Assembly (NCBI RefSeq): GCF_040276065.1
Contig: NZ_JBELOI010000011.1
Location: forward strand, 1 to 64,000
Origin: Castellaniella sp040276065
GTDB lineage: Bacteria; Pseudomonadota; Gammaproteobacteria; Burkholderiales; Burkholderiaceae_B
DNA: 64,000 bases
Direction of reading: 5' to 3'
In this document: piece after piece, positions 26,671 through 34,631 of the stretch
How positions within the stretch are numbered: the first letter of the stretch is position 1
Layout: each line of letters starts with the position of its first letter
Notes under the pieces: generated by a model
Databases searched by the model: none
Seen by the model: only the letters and a program-made list of their open reading frames with translations
What the model was told of the DNA's origin: nothing
Translations under genes and position numbers: made by a program

Positions 26671-27275
26671 GAGACCGTCCTGTGGCTGATCAGGCGGTTG
26701 AGCACGCCGGCCTCGCGCTCCATCGAGTGCAGGAAGTAATCCACGCGCGAGCGGAAATAGCGGTGAAAAATCAGCGCCGGAATGGCGATCAGGATGCCGA
26801 AGCCGGTGTTGTACAGGGCGACCGAAATGCCGTGCGCGAGCAGAGCCGGGTCGCTGCCGGAAGGGTTGTAGGCGCCAAAAATTTCGATCATGCCGACCAC
26901 GGTGCCGAACAGGCCGAGCAGCGGCGCCACCACGGCGATGGTGGCCAGGGCGGGCAGGTAGCGGTTCAGCCGCCAGGCGACGTCCTTGCCGACGTCCTCG
27001 ATAGCGTCGAGCCGCCAGTCGTCGGGCTCATCGCGGTGCGCGGCGACCTCGGCGAGGATCCTGCCCATGGGGCATTGGCGCGCCAGGCGCAGGATGGCGT
27101 CGGCCTGGTCCTGCTGGCGGCGCATGAGCTCGAGCACCTGCTCGGGCAGGCCGGGGGGCATGATCCGCCCTGCGCGCAGGGCGACGAATCGTTCTATGAT
27201 GATCGCCAGGGTGACGACCGAGGTCGCGATCAGCAGCCAGATCGGCCAGCCGGCCGCCTCGATGATGTCCAGCAA
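26667..27275 (-). CDS. exbB: MotA/TolQ/ExbB family proton channel protein
   Basis: 202 aa. Three membrane helices are visible (near 10-30, 105-130 and 150-175), and the conserved PLLGLFGTVVGMIEIFG motif of the ExbB/TolQ family is at about 115-131. It is the first gene of the exbB-exbD-lpxK unit. Upstream lies the 405-bp intergenic region with DnaA-box-like sites. Confidence 0.94.
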   Translation of the reverse strand: MLDIIEAAGWPIWLLIATSVVTLAIIIERFVALRAGRIMPPGLPEQVLELMRRQQDQADAILRLARQCPMGRILAEVAAHRDEPDDWRLDAIEDVGKDVAWRLNRYLPALATIAVVAPLLGLFGTVVGMIEIFGAYNPSGSDPALLAHGISVALYNTGFGILIAIPALIFHRYFRSRVDYFLHSMEREAGVLNRLISHRTVS

Positions 27276-27453
27276 GATAGGCCTCTTCGGGTGCGGTGCA
27301 AAGCGCCTATTTTAAGGCCAGCTTTGCGCGTGGGCCGGGTTTTACGAGCGGTGGGTCCCGCGCGGCCCGGGATGTGGCTCCGAGGCGTGTGGCAAAGCGC
27401 GTGAAATGGGTGTTTGGTAGGCGAGAACGGCATGCCCGTTGGCTTTGCGGGCA

Positions 27454-27476
27454 GTATCCACAGATTCTGTGGATAA
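27454..27476. promoter_or_regulatory. Inverted pair of DnaA boxes
   Basis: GTATCCACA at 27454-27462 (one mismatch to TTATCCACA) and TGTGGATAA at 27468-27476 (perfect, opposite strand) form a 10-bp inverted repeat around a single central base. A weaker site TGTGTACAA follows at 27480-27488. Confidence 0.65.
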
Positions 27477-27665
27477 TTCTGTGTACAAGCCCTCCGATCC
27501 GCATGTTTCATGCTTCTCGTCAGTTCATTGGTTGATTTTCGCGCACAGGCTTAAATTCTATTTTATATAATTAAATCAATGGTTTATTTCATTACATTAA
27601 AGTCATATTTAATGTGACGCCTCAAAAAGCTTGAAAATAGGCGCAGTTGACAAAAGGCATCTTGC

Positions 27666-27674
27666 TGTGGATAG
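27666..27674 (-). promoter_or_regulatory. DnaA-box-like nonamer before xseA
   Basis: CTATCCACA on the minus strand has one mismatch to the DnaA box and lies seven bases before the xseA start codon. Confidence 0.45.
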
Positions 27675-27680
27675 GTTTTC

Positions 27681-28919
27681 ATGAGTATTTCGGGCGAGGA
27701 CGGCGCGCGTGGCGGTTTTCCGGGTGCGGACGACGTGTTGACGGTGGCCCAGCTCAATCATCGGGTGGCGCGGTTGCTTGAGGCTGGCATTCCCCGGGTA
27801 TGGGTGTGTGGCGAGATCTCCAATTTCACGCGTGCGGCCTCCGGGCACTGGTATTTTTCGATCAAGGACGAATCTGCCGCCGTGCGCGCGGTGATGTTCC
27901 GCGGACGGGCGCAGGCCGTCGGCTTTGTCCCCCGGGTGGGCGAGCGCCTCGAACTGCGCGTGCAGGTGTCCCTGTACGAGCCCCGGGGCGATTATCAGCT
28001 CCAGGTCGAGGCCATGCGCCGGGCCGGGCGCGGCGATCTGCACGAGGCTTTCCTGCGCCTGCGCGACCGCCTGAGCACCGAGGGCTTGATCGACCCCGCC
28101 CGCCGGCGGCCCATCGCCGCCATGCCGCGTGCGGTCGGGGTGGTGACCTCGCTGGCCGCCGCCGCCTTGCGCGACGTGCTCTCGGTGATGGCGCGCCGGG
28201 CGCCGCACGTCCGGGTGGTGGTCTATCCGGCGCCGGTGCAGGGACGCGAGGCGGCGGCGCAGCTGTGCGAGGCGTTGGCGCTGGCGGTCGCGCGCGCCGA
28301 GGTCGATACCCTGTTGCTGGTGCGTGGCGGCGGCAGCCTTGAGGATCTCTGGAGCTTCAACGACGAGGCGCTGGCGCGCGCCATCGCGGCCAGCCCGATT
28401 CCGATCGTGAGCGGCGTGGGTCACGAGACCGATTTCACGATCGCCGATTTTGTGGCTGACTTGCGGGCCCCCACGCCCACGGCCGCGGCCGAGCTGTGCT
28501 GCGACAGCCAGGCCGCCTGCGAAGAACGCCTGCGCAATGCGCTGGGCGCTTTGGCCGTCGCCCAGCGGCGGCGCCTGGATCGCGCTGCCATGCGCCTGGA
28601 CAAAGCGGCTGCGCAGCTCGTTTCACCCGCGCAGCGTTTGCGCCTGCGGGGCCAGCGCCTGACGGCGGCGGCCCAGCGCCTGCAAGCCGCCGTGTCGCAT
28701 CGCACGCAAGTACAGGCGGCCCGGCTCGCGGCGGTGCGCGGCAGGCTCGAGGCGCTGGATCCGCGCGGTGTGCTCGGCCGAGGCTATGCCATCGTGCGCG
28801 GCCCCTCCGGGAACATCGTCAAAAATGCGTTAGACTTAAACATAGGAGAGCGCATCGACGTTGAATTCGGCTCGGGCCGCGCCCAGGCTGATATCGTGCA
28901 TACCGAATCTCCGTTTTGA
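27681..28919 (+). CDS. xseA: Exodeoxyribonuclease VII large subunit
   Basis: 412 aa. It pairs with XseB to digest single-stranded DNA in both directions. The N-terminal OB fold (VWVCGEISNFTRAASGHWYFSIKD) binds DNA; the catalytic core has LLLVRGGGSLEDLWSFNDE and SGVGHETDFTIADFVADLRAPTPTAAAE, followed by a long coiled coil and the RGYAIV tail. The small subunit gene xseB is not next to it. The upstream DNA carries the DnaA-box-like sites. Confidence 0.97.
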   Translation: MSISGEDGARGGFPGADDVLTVAQLNHRVARLLEAGIPRVWVCGEISNFTRAASGHWYFSIKDESAAVRAVMFRGRAQAVGFVPRVGERLELRVQVSLYEPRGDYQLQVEAMRRAGRGDLHEAFLRLRDRLSTEGLIDPARRRPIAAMPRAVGVVTSLAAAALRDVLSVMARRAPHVRVVVYPAPVQGREAAAQLCEALALAVARAEVDTLLLVRGGGSLEDLWSFNDEALARAIAASPIPIVSGVGHETDFTIADFVADLRAPTPTAAAELCCDSQAACEERLRNALGALAVAQRRRLDRAAMRLDKAAAQLVSPAQRLRLRGQRLTAAAQRLQAAVSHRTQVQAARLAAVRGRLEALDPRGVLGRGYAIVRGPSGNIVKNALDLNIGERIDVEFGSGRAQADIVHTESPF

Positions 28920-29016
28920 AAGGCTCCCGCCGATGCCGCGCCGCACGTACGGTTTGCGCGGCGGCGGGTCCCGGCCCGGTTTTGTGTCCGTTCACTGTCT
29001 GTTTGAAGGAAATATT

Positions 29017-29595
29017 ATGGCTTTTACCCTTCCGCCCCTGCCGTATGCCATGGATGCGCTGGCGCCGCACATTTCCAAGGAAACCCTCGAGTTCCATTAT
29101 GGCAAGCATCACCAGGCATACGTCACGAACCTGAACAAGGCGATCGAGGGCACCGACCTCGCATCCGCCAGCCTGGAGGACATCATCCGCAAGTCCTCGG
29201 GCGGTGTGTTCAACAACGCGGCTCAGGTCTGGAACCACACCTTTTACTGGAACAGCCTCTCGCCCAAGGGCGGCGGCGAGCCCTCCGGCGCGCTGCGCGC
29301 GGCGATCGAGGCCAAGTGGGGCGGTGTGGACGCTTTCAAAGCGGCCTTCACGCAATCGGCCGCCGGTAATTTTGGCTCGGGCTGGACCTGGCTGGTGAAA
29401 AAGGCCGATGGCACGCTGGACATCGTCAACACCAGCAATGCCGGCACCCCGCTCACCTCCGGCGACAAGGCGCTGCTGACCTGTGACGTCTGGGAGCACG
29501 CCTACTACATCGACTACCGCAACGCCCGTCCCAAGTACCTCGAGAATTTCTGGGCGCTGGTCAACTGGGAATTCGCGGCCGCCAATCTGGCCTGA
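29017..29595 (+). CDS. sodB: Superoxide dismutase [Fe]
   Basis: 192 aa, as in E. coli SodB. It dismutates superoxide in the cytoplasm. Metal ligands are H27 (EFHYGKHH), H74 (VWNHTFYW), and the Asp and His of DVWEHAYYIDY near 157-161. Gln70 in NNAAQVWNH is the residue typical of the iron type. GAAGGA at 29005-29010 defines the start; the open frame reaches further upstream but overlaps the xseA end. Confidence 0.97.
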   Translation: MAFTLPPLPYAMDALAPHISKETLEFHYGKHHQAYVTNLNKAIEGTDLASASLEDIIRKSSGGVFNNAAQVWNHTFYWNSLSPKGGGEPSGALRAAIEAKWGGVDAFKAAFTQSAAGNFGSGWTWLVKKADGTLDIVNTSNAGTPLTSGDKALLTCDVWEHAYYIDYRNARPKYLENFWALVNWEFAAANLA

Positions 29596-29664
29596 ACCCA
29601 CGCCGGGAACACCCCGGCATCCCGGCCGCCTCGTGTTTTCGGGACGGCTGGCCGGGGCGCCGGC

Positions 29665-30087
29665 TTATGGCGGCGGCAGAGGCGAGACCGTGTCCCGCAC
29701 CGATACGCCCGCTCGCTTGAACCACCCCTCGCTCATTTCAAGGGCGTAGCGCACCGGCCCTGGCGGGCAGTGCGTGTCCAGAGCATAGGGCTGCATGTCC
29801 TGGATCGACGTGATCCGGCCCTTGGCGTCGATAAAGGCGATCGACAGCGGCAAGGGCGTGTTCTTCATCCAAAAGCAATGCTGGTCGTCCTCGTCGAACA
29901 CGAACAGCATCCCATGGTCGGCGGCGAGACTGCGCCTGTGCATCAAGCCCTGGCTGCGCGCCTCGGGCGTGCGGGCAACCTCGGCCTGGACCTCGCGGGC
30001 GCCCACCGTCAGGCCGGCGATCGGCAGCAGGGCCTGTCCCCAGGCGGCCGGTGCCGTGGCGGCCAGCAGAAAAAAAACAGGGCTCAT
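29665..30087 (-). CDS. DUF192 family exported protein
   Basis: 140 aa with a signal peptide (MSPVFFLLAATAPAAWGQA) and a DUF192 domain: EVARTPEARSQGLMHRRSL, then FWMKNTPLPLSIAFID and a late YALEM segment. DUF192 proteins are small beta-rich exported proteins of unknown function. I prefer the ATG at 30087 because it gives a clean signal peptide; the ATG at 30147 would add 20 basic and aromatic residues. The gene lies just after the cold-shock gene on the same strand. Confidence 0.85.
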   Translation of the reverse strand: MSPVFFLLAATAPAAWGQALLPIAGLTVGAREVQAEVARTPEARSQGLMHRRSLAADHGMLFVFDEDDQHCFWMKNTPLPLSIAFIDAKGRITSIQDMQPYALDTHCPPGPVRYALEMSEGWFKRAGVSVRDTVSPLPPP

Positions 30088-30153
30088 GGCGAGCCCTGCA
30101 CAGCGGTAGAATAAATATGTTCTTGGTTTTATCCAGGCTTTCGGCATGTACGG

Positions 30154-30393
30154 TCAAGCAGCGGTGATGTTCAGGGCCTGTTTGCCTTTGGGTCCTTGTG
30201 CGATGTCGAACAGGACTTTCTGGCCTTCTTTGAGGGTTTTGAAGCCGTTCATCTGGATGGACGAGAAATGCGCAAACAGGTCTTCGCCCCCATTATCGGG
30301 GGTAATAAAGCCAAAGCCTTTGGCATCATTGAACCACTTTACCGTTCCAGTCAGTTTTTGTGACTCCCCGGTGTTTTCGATTGAATCGGACAT
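30154..30393 (-). CDS. Cold-shock domain protein
   Basis: 79 aa. After a ten-residue polar leader the single cold-shock domain reads GTVKWFNDAKGFGFITPDNGG, with the RNP1 (KGFGFI) and RNP2 (DLFAHFS) RNA-binding motifs intact. It acts as an RNA chaperone. It is divergent from clpS; its mRNA probably has a long leader, as cold-shock genes usually do, within the 203 bp upstream. The upstream frame to 30504 is not domain-like. Confidence 0.95.
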   Translation of the reverse strand: MSDSIENTGESQKLTGTVKWFNDAKGFGFITPDNGGEDLFAHFSSIQMNGFKTLKEGQKVLFDIAQGPKGKQALNITAA

Positions 30394-30596
30394 GCGAACA
30401 GCCTCTCGTCTATGAGTGTGGGGTTGAAACCTTGGTGTCATCGAATGCCACCAAACCCGTTCCCCGGAGTATTGCGCGGGATCGCGGGCCCTCCAGCAGA
30501 ACATCGTTGATAATGCTTAATTCGCTATTCATTAGTCAACTATGGAAACCACTAGTATTCAGTATGATTCGCTAGTTTGAATCGTATTTTCTCGAA

Positions 30597-30917
30597 ATGC
30601 CGACCGATATCCAGAATCAGCGTGAACTGCTGCCGGCCGCCGCCCCCACGCGGGTGGCGCCGCCGCCCATGTACCAGGTGGTCCTGCTCAACGACGACTA
30701 TACGCCGATGGATTTCGTCGTCCTGGTGTTGCGCGAGGTTTTCCATAAGCCCGATCCCGAGGCCGAGCGCATCATGCTCAAGGTTCATCACGAGGGGCGC
30801 GGGGTGTGTGGCATCTATACGCGCGACATCGCCTCCACGCGCGTCGACACCGTGCGGCGGATGGCACACGCCGATCAGCACCCCCTGCAATGCGTGATGG
30901 AGCCCGTCGCGCCTTGA
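30597..30917 (+). CDS. clpS: ATP-dependent Clp protease adaptor ClpS
   Basis: 106 aa. It brings N-degron substrates to ClpAP. The core PPPMYQVVLLNDDYTPMDFVV, LREVFHK, and KVHHEGRGVCGIYTRDIA with the residues lining the N-degron pocket are all present. It lies 136 bp upstream of clpA, the conserved pairing. Confidence 0.97.
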   Translation: MPTDIQNQRELLPAAAPTRVAPPPMYQVVLLNDDYTPMDFVVLVLREVFHKPDPEAERIMLKVHHEGRGVCGIYTRDIASTRVDTVRRMAHADQHPLQCVMEPVAP

Positions 30918-31053
30918 AAGGGTTTGGCGTTGCGCCACGGCCAATGCCCTGCGATAGCCACGCATCGGTGTTGTTCGCACTACGCGGCGGCGTTTTAGTC
31001 ATAGAATAGAGACATGGATTTATTCATCCGCTCCGATTAGGCATGGAGGAAGC

Positions 31054-33375
31054 GTGATCTCCGAAGAACTTGAAGTCAGCCTGCACATGGCCTTTGTCGA
31101 GGCTCGGGCCGCTCGGCACGAATTCATCACGGTCGAGCATCTGCTGCTGTCGCTGTTGGACAATGCCGCAGCGGTCGAGGTGCTGCGCGCGTGCGCGGCG
31201 GATCTGGAAACCTTGCGCCAGGATTTGCGCAAGTTCATCGCCGAGAACACGCCGGTGTTCCCGGGCGATGGTGAGGTGGACACGCAGCCGACCCTGGGAT
31301 TCCAGCGCGTCATCCAGCGCGCCATCATGCACGTCTCCTCGAGCAGTTCAAACAAGGCGGCGGTGACGGGCGCCAATGTCCTGGTCGCGATGTATGGCGA
31401 AAAGGATTCCCATGCGGTGTATTTCCTGGTCCAGCAGGGCATCTCGCGCCTGGACGTGGTGAACTACCTGTCGCACGGCATCGCCAAGGCGCCCGACGCG
31501 GGCCAGGCGCAGGGCGAGGGCCCGCGGGCCGAGCCGCCCGCGGCCGACCCCAAGTCCGACCAGCAAAAGTCCCCCCTCGAGACCTATGCCACGGACTTGA
31601 ACGCCGAGGCGCTCAAAGGCCGGATCGATCCCCTGATCGGGCGCGAGGCCGAGGTCGAGCGCGTGATCCAGGTGCTGTGCCGTCGCCGCAAGAACAACCC
31701 CCTGCTGGTGGGCGAAGCCGGCGTGGGCAAGACCGCGATTGCCGAGGGGCTGGCGTGGCGCATCACCCAGGGCGACGTGCCCGAGGTGCTGCATGAGGCC
31801 CAGGTCTACGCCCTGGACATGGGCTCGCTGCTGGCGGGCACCAAGTATCGCGGCGACTTCGAGCAGCGCCTCAAGCTCGTCTTGAAATCGCTGCGCGAAA
31901 ACCGCAACGCGATCCTGTTCATCGACGAGATCCACACTCTGATCGGGGCGGGATCGGCCTCCGGCGGCACGCTGGACGCCTCCAACCTGCTCAAGCCCGC
32001 GCTGTCCTCGGGGCACCTGAAGTGCATCGGCGCGACGACTTACACCGAGTACCGCGGAATCTTCGAAAAGGATCACGCGCTGGCGCGGCGCTTCCAAAAG
32101 ATCGATATTCCCGAGCCCTCGGTCGAGCAGACCATCCAGATCCTGCGGGGCTTGAAAGGACGCTTCGAGGCGCATCACCAGGTGCGTTATTCCGCGGCGG
32201 CGATCACCGCCGCGGCCGAGCTGGCCGCGCGCCACATCAGCGACCGCTTCCTGCCGGACAAGGCCATCGACGTGATCGACGAAGCAGGGGCCGCTCAGCG
32301 CCTGCTGCCGAAATCGCGCCAGAAAAAGCTCATCGGCAAGGCCGAGATCCAGGCCACGGTCGCCAAGATCGCGCGCATCCCGCCGCAAAGCGTCTCCACC
32401 GACGACCGCAACAAGCTCGCGACGCTCGAGCGCGATCTCAAGTCCGTGGTATTCGGCCAGGATCAGGCGATTGCCGCGCTGGCGGCCGCGATCAAGATGG
32501 CGCGCTCCGGCCTGGGTCGACCCGACAAACCCATCGGCTCTTTCCTGTTTTCCGGGCCGACCGGCGTGGGCAAGACCGAGGTCGCGCGCCAGCTCGCCTT
32601 CGTGCTGGGGATCGAGCTGCTGCGCTTCGATATGTCCGAGTACATGGAGCGGCACACGGTCTCGCGCCTGATCGGCGCGCCTCCGGGCTATGTGGGTTTC
32701 GACCAGGGCGGCTTGCTGACCGAGGCCATCACCAAGCAGCCGCATTGCGTGCTGTTGCTCGACGAGATTGAAAAAGCGCATCCCGACGTCTACAACATCC
32801 TGCTGCAGGTCATGGACCACGGCACGCTGACCGACAACAACGGCCGCAAGGCGGATTTCCGCAACGTCATCATCGTGATGACGACCAATGCCGGCGCCGA
32901 GACCCTGAACCGCAATGCCATCGGGTTTGCGACGCCGGCGCGCGGCGGCGACGAGATGGCCGATATCAAGCGCCTGTTCACGCCGGAATTCCGTAACCGG
33001 CTTGACGCGATCATTGGATTTTCCGTGCTGCCGCGCGAGATCATCCTGCGGGTGGTCGACAAGTTCCTCATGCAGCTCGAGGACCAGCTTCACGAAAAAC
33101 ATGTCGAGGTGGTGTTCACTCCGGCGCTGCGCGAGCATCTGGCCCGCGAGGGCTTCGACCCGACGATGGGCGCGCGGCCCATGCAGCGCCTCATCCAGGA
33201 TACGATCCGGCGGGCGCTCGCCGACGAGTTGCTGTTCGGGCGGCTGGTCAATGGCGGGCAGGTCGAGGTGGATCTGGACGAGCAGGACAAGGTGATCCTG
33301 AACTTCCCCGGCAACCCGGCCAGCCGCGGCGCCGTGCCCAAGCCCTCGCATCCCGAGCCCGAGCTCGTGGATTGA
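31054..33375 (+). CDS. clpA: ATP-dependent Clp protease ATPase subunit ClpA
   Basis: 773 aa AAA+ unfoldase that feeds ClpP. The N-domain (1-145, MISEELEVSLHMAFVEAR) binds ClpS. The first AAA module has Walker A GEAGVGKTA near residue 228 and ILFIDEIHTL; the second has GPTGVGKTE near 508 and LLLDEIEKAHPD. The start is GTG at 31054, supported by GGAGGA 3-8 bases upstream, and no ATG in a suitable position competes. The clpP gene is not in the window. Confidence 0.97.
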   Translation: MISEELEVSLHMAFVEARAARHEFITVEHLLLSLLDNAAAVEVLRACAADLETLRQDLRKFIAENTPVFPGDGEVDTQPTLGFQRVIQRAIMHVSSSSSNKAAVTGANVLVAMYGEKDSHAVYFLVQQGISRLDVVNYLSHGIAKAPDAGQAQGEGPRAEPPAADPKSDQQKSPLETYATDLNAEALKGRIDPLIGREAEVERVIQVLCRRRKNNPLLVGEAGVGKTAIAEGLAWRITQGDVPEVLHEAQVYALDMGSLLAGTKYRGDFEQRLKLVLKSLRENRNAILFIDEIHTLIGAGSASGGTLDASNLLKPALSSGHLKCIGATTYTEYRGIFEKDHALARRFQKIDIPEPSVEQTIQILRGLKGRFEAHHQVRYSAAAITAAAELAARHISDRFLPDKAIDVIDEAGAAQRLLPKSRQKKLIGKAEIQATVAKIARIPPQSVSTDDRNKLATLERDLKSVVFGQDQAIAALAAAIKMARSGLGRPDKPIGSFLFSGPTGVGKTEVARQLAFVLGIELLRFDMSEYMERHTVSRLIGAPPGYVGFDQGGLLTEAITKQPHCVLLLDEIEKAHPDVYNILLQVMDHGTLTDNNGRKADFRNVIIVMTTNAGAETLNRNAIGFATPARGGDEMADIKRLFTPEFRNRLDAIIGFSVLPREIILRVVDKFLMQLEDQLHEKHVEVVFTPALREHLAREGFDPTMGARPMQRLIQDTIRRALADELLFGRLVNGGQVEVDLDEQDKVILNFPGNPASRGAVPKPSHPEPELVD

Positions 33376-33398
33376 CGCGCGCGCAAGAACGCGTGTCC

Positions 33399-34631
33399 AT
33401 GGGAGCCGATCCACAGGGCCCGAGCCTGGTCGCCTGCCCGCACTGCGATACGCTGCACGAGCGCGTCGAGTTGACGCCGCGTGGGCGGGCCCTCTGCGCC
33501 TGCTGTGGCGCCAATTTGTACCGCCGCGGGGTGCTGGACCTGAACGGCTGGACGGCGATGTCGCTGGCGGCCCTGGCGGTCTTCGTCATCGCCCAGGGTT
33601 TTCCCATCGTCAGCCTGTCGCTGCAAGGCCGCGGCGTCAGCGTGACGTACTGGGAGGCGCTGCTGTACATCTGGGACCAGGGCGATTGGCTGCTGTCGAT
33701 CATGACCGGCCTATTCGGCTTCTGGTTTCCGCTGCTCAAGATCGTCCTTACCCTATGGGCGGTGCGCTGCATATCCACGGGCCGGATTCCGGGGGACTTC
33801 ACGCTTGGCATGCGCCTGCTGCGCGCCTTGACGCCCTGGTCCATGGCGCCGGTCCTGGTGCTGGCGATCTTCGTCGCCATCGTGAAGTTCGCCGGGATGG
33901 CCGCCTTGACCGTCGAGCCCGGGATGCTGGGGTTCTTTCTGCTGTCGTTTTTCCTGACCGGCCTGGGACGCTTGAACGCCTTCGAGCTCTGGGACCATGC
34001 CGAGCGGGCCGGGCTGGTGGAGACCTCGGGCGCGCACGGCAGCGATCTGGCCTGCCATGCCTGCGGGTGCGTCCAGGGGGCGTGCGCCAGCGGGCGCTGC
34101 CGGCGCTGCGGGGCGCGCCTGCATCGGCGTCGTCAGAACATCACGGCGCGGGTCTGGGCGCTCGCCCTCGCGGCGGCGGTGGTCTACGTACCCGCCAATA
34201 TCCTGCCGATCATGCGCATCGAATCGATACTCGGCGCCAGCGACCACACGATCCTGGGTGGCGTGGTCGAGCTGTGGCGATTGGGGTCCTGGGACTTGGC
34301 GCTGATCGTGTTCGTGGCGAGCGTCGTCGTGCCGATCACCAAACTGCTTGCCCTGGCGGTGCTGATGCTGTTGCGACAGCCGCGCGGCGCGCGAGTGCAG
34401 CGCCAGCGCACCCGCATGTACGAGATGGTCGAGTTCATTGGACAGTGGTCGATGCTGGACGTGTTCGTGGTGGTCCTGATGGGGGCAATGGCCAACTTTC
34501 CGGGTCTCACCCGGATCCTCCCCGGTCCCGGCGCGCTCAGCTTCGGCGTTGTCGTGATCCTGACCATGTGGGCGACGATGAGCTATGATCCGCGTTTGGG
34601 ATGGGACAAACTCAGGAGCGGCGATCGATGA
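33399..34631 (+). CDS. pqiA: Paraquat-inducible protein A family membrane protein
   Basis: 410 aa. Two similar halves each begin with a paired-cysteine zinc motif (CPHC...CACC near residue 14-36, and CHAC...CRRC near 215-240) and then have four or so membrane helices. PqiA is the inner membrane partner of the PqiB MCE tunnel, thought to move lipids between the membranes. The frame is open back to a TTG at 33372 overlapping the clpA stop; I prefer the ATG at 33399, though neither has a strong ribosome binding site. It is coupled to pqiB by an ATGA overlap. Confidence 0.92.
   Translation: MGADPQGPSLVACPHCDTLHERVELTPRGRALCACCGANLYRRGVLDLNGWTAMSLAALAVFVIAQGFPIVSLSLQGRGVSVTYWEALLYIWDQGDWLLSIMTGLFGFWFPLLKIVLTLWAVRCISTGRIPGDFTLGMRLLRALTPWSMAPVLVLAIFVAIVKFAGMAALTVEPGMLGFFLLSFFLTGLGRLNAFELWDHAERAGLVETSGAHGSDLACHACGCVQGACASGRCRRCGARLHRRRQNITARVWALALAAAVVYVPANILPIMRIESILGASDHTILGGVVELWRLGSWDLALIVFVASVVVPITKLLALAVLMLLRQPRGARVQRQRTRMYEMVEFIGQWSMLDVFVVVLMGAMANFPGLTRILPGPGALSFGVVVILTMWATMSYDPRLGWDKLRSGDR

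Larger units (their letters stand above)
27276..27680. other. 405-bp divergent intergenic region with DnaA-box-like sites and AT-rich stretch
   Basis: No gene. The first part is GC-rich. At 27454-27488 there are three DnaA-box-like nonamers, one of them perfect, and a fourth lies at 27666-27674. Between them, about 27528-27660 is strikingly AT-rich for this genome and includes an 8-bp inverted repeat (27594-27601 with 27608-27615). The region must also hold the promoters of exbB and xseA. A TTGACA at 27647-27652 lies very close to the xseA start, and I could not match it with a convincing -10. Confidence 0.7.

Noticed and set aside
27647..27675. TTGACA as the -35 of xseA
   Set aside because: The base six positions after a 17-nt spacer is GATAGG, and transcription would start at the start codon itself. 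Left uncalled.
27276..27680. Calling this region oriC outright
   Set aside because: DnaA boxes and AT-rich DNA are present, but none of the genes that normally flank the origin are here and skew could not be computed.
31348..33414. Very long minus-strand open frame opposite clpA (688 aa)
   Set aside because: It is the mirror of a strongly coding plus-strand gene with high third-position GC. The translation is His/Arg/Gln-rich without domains.
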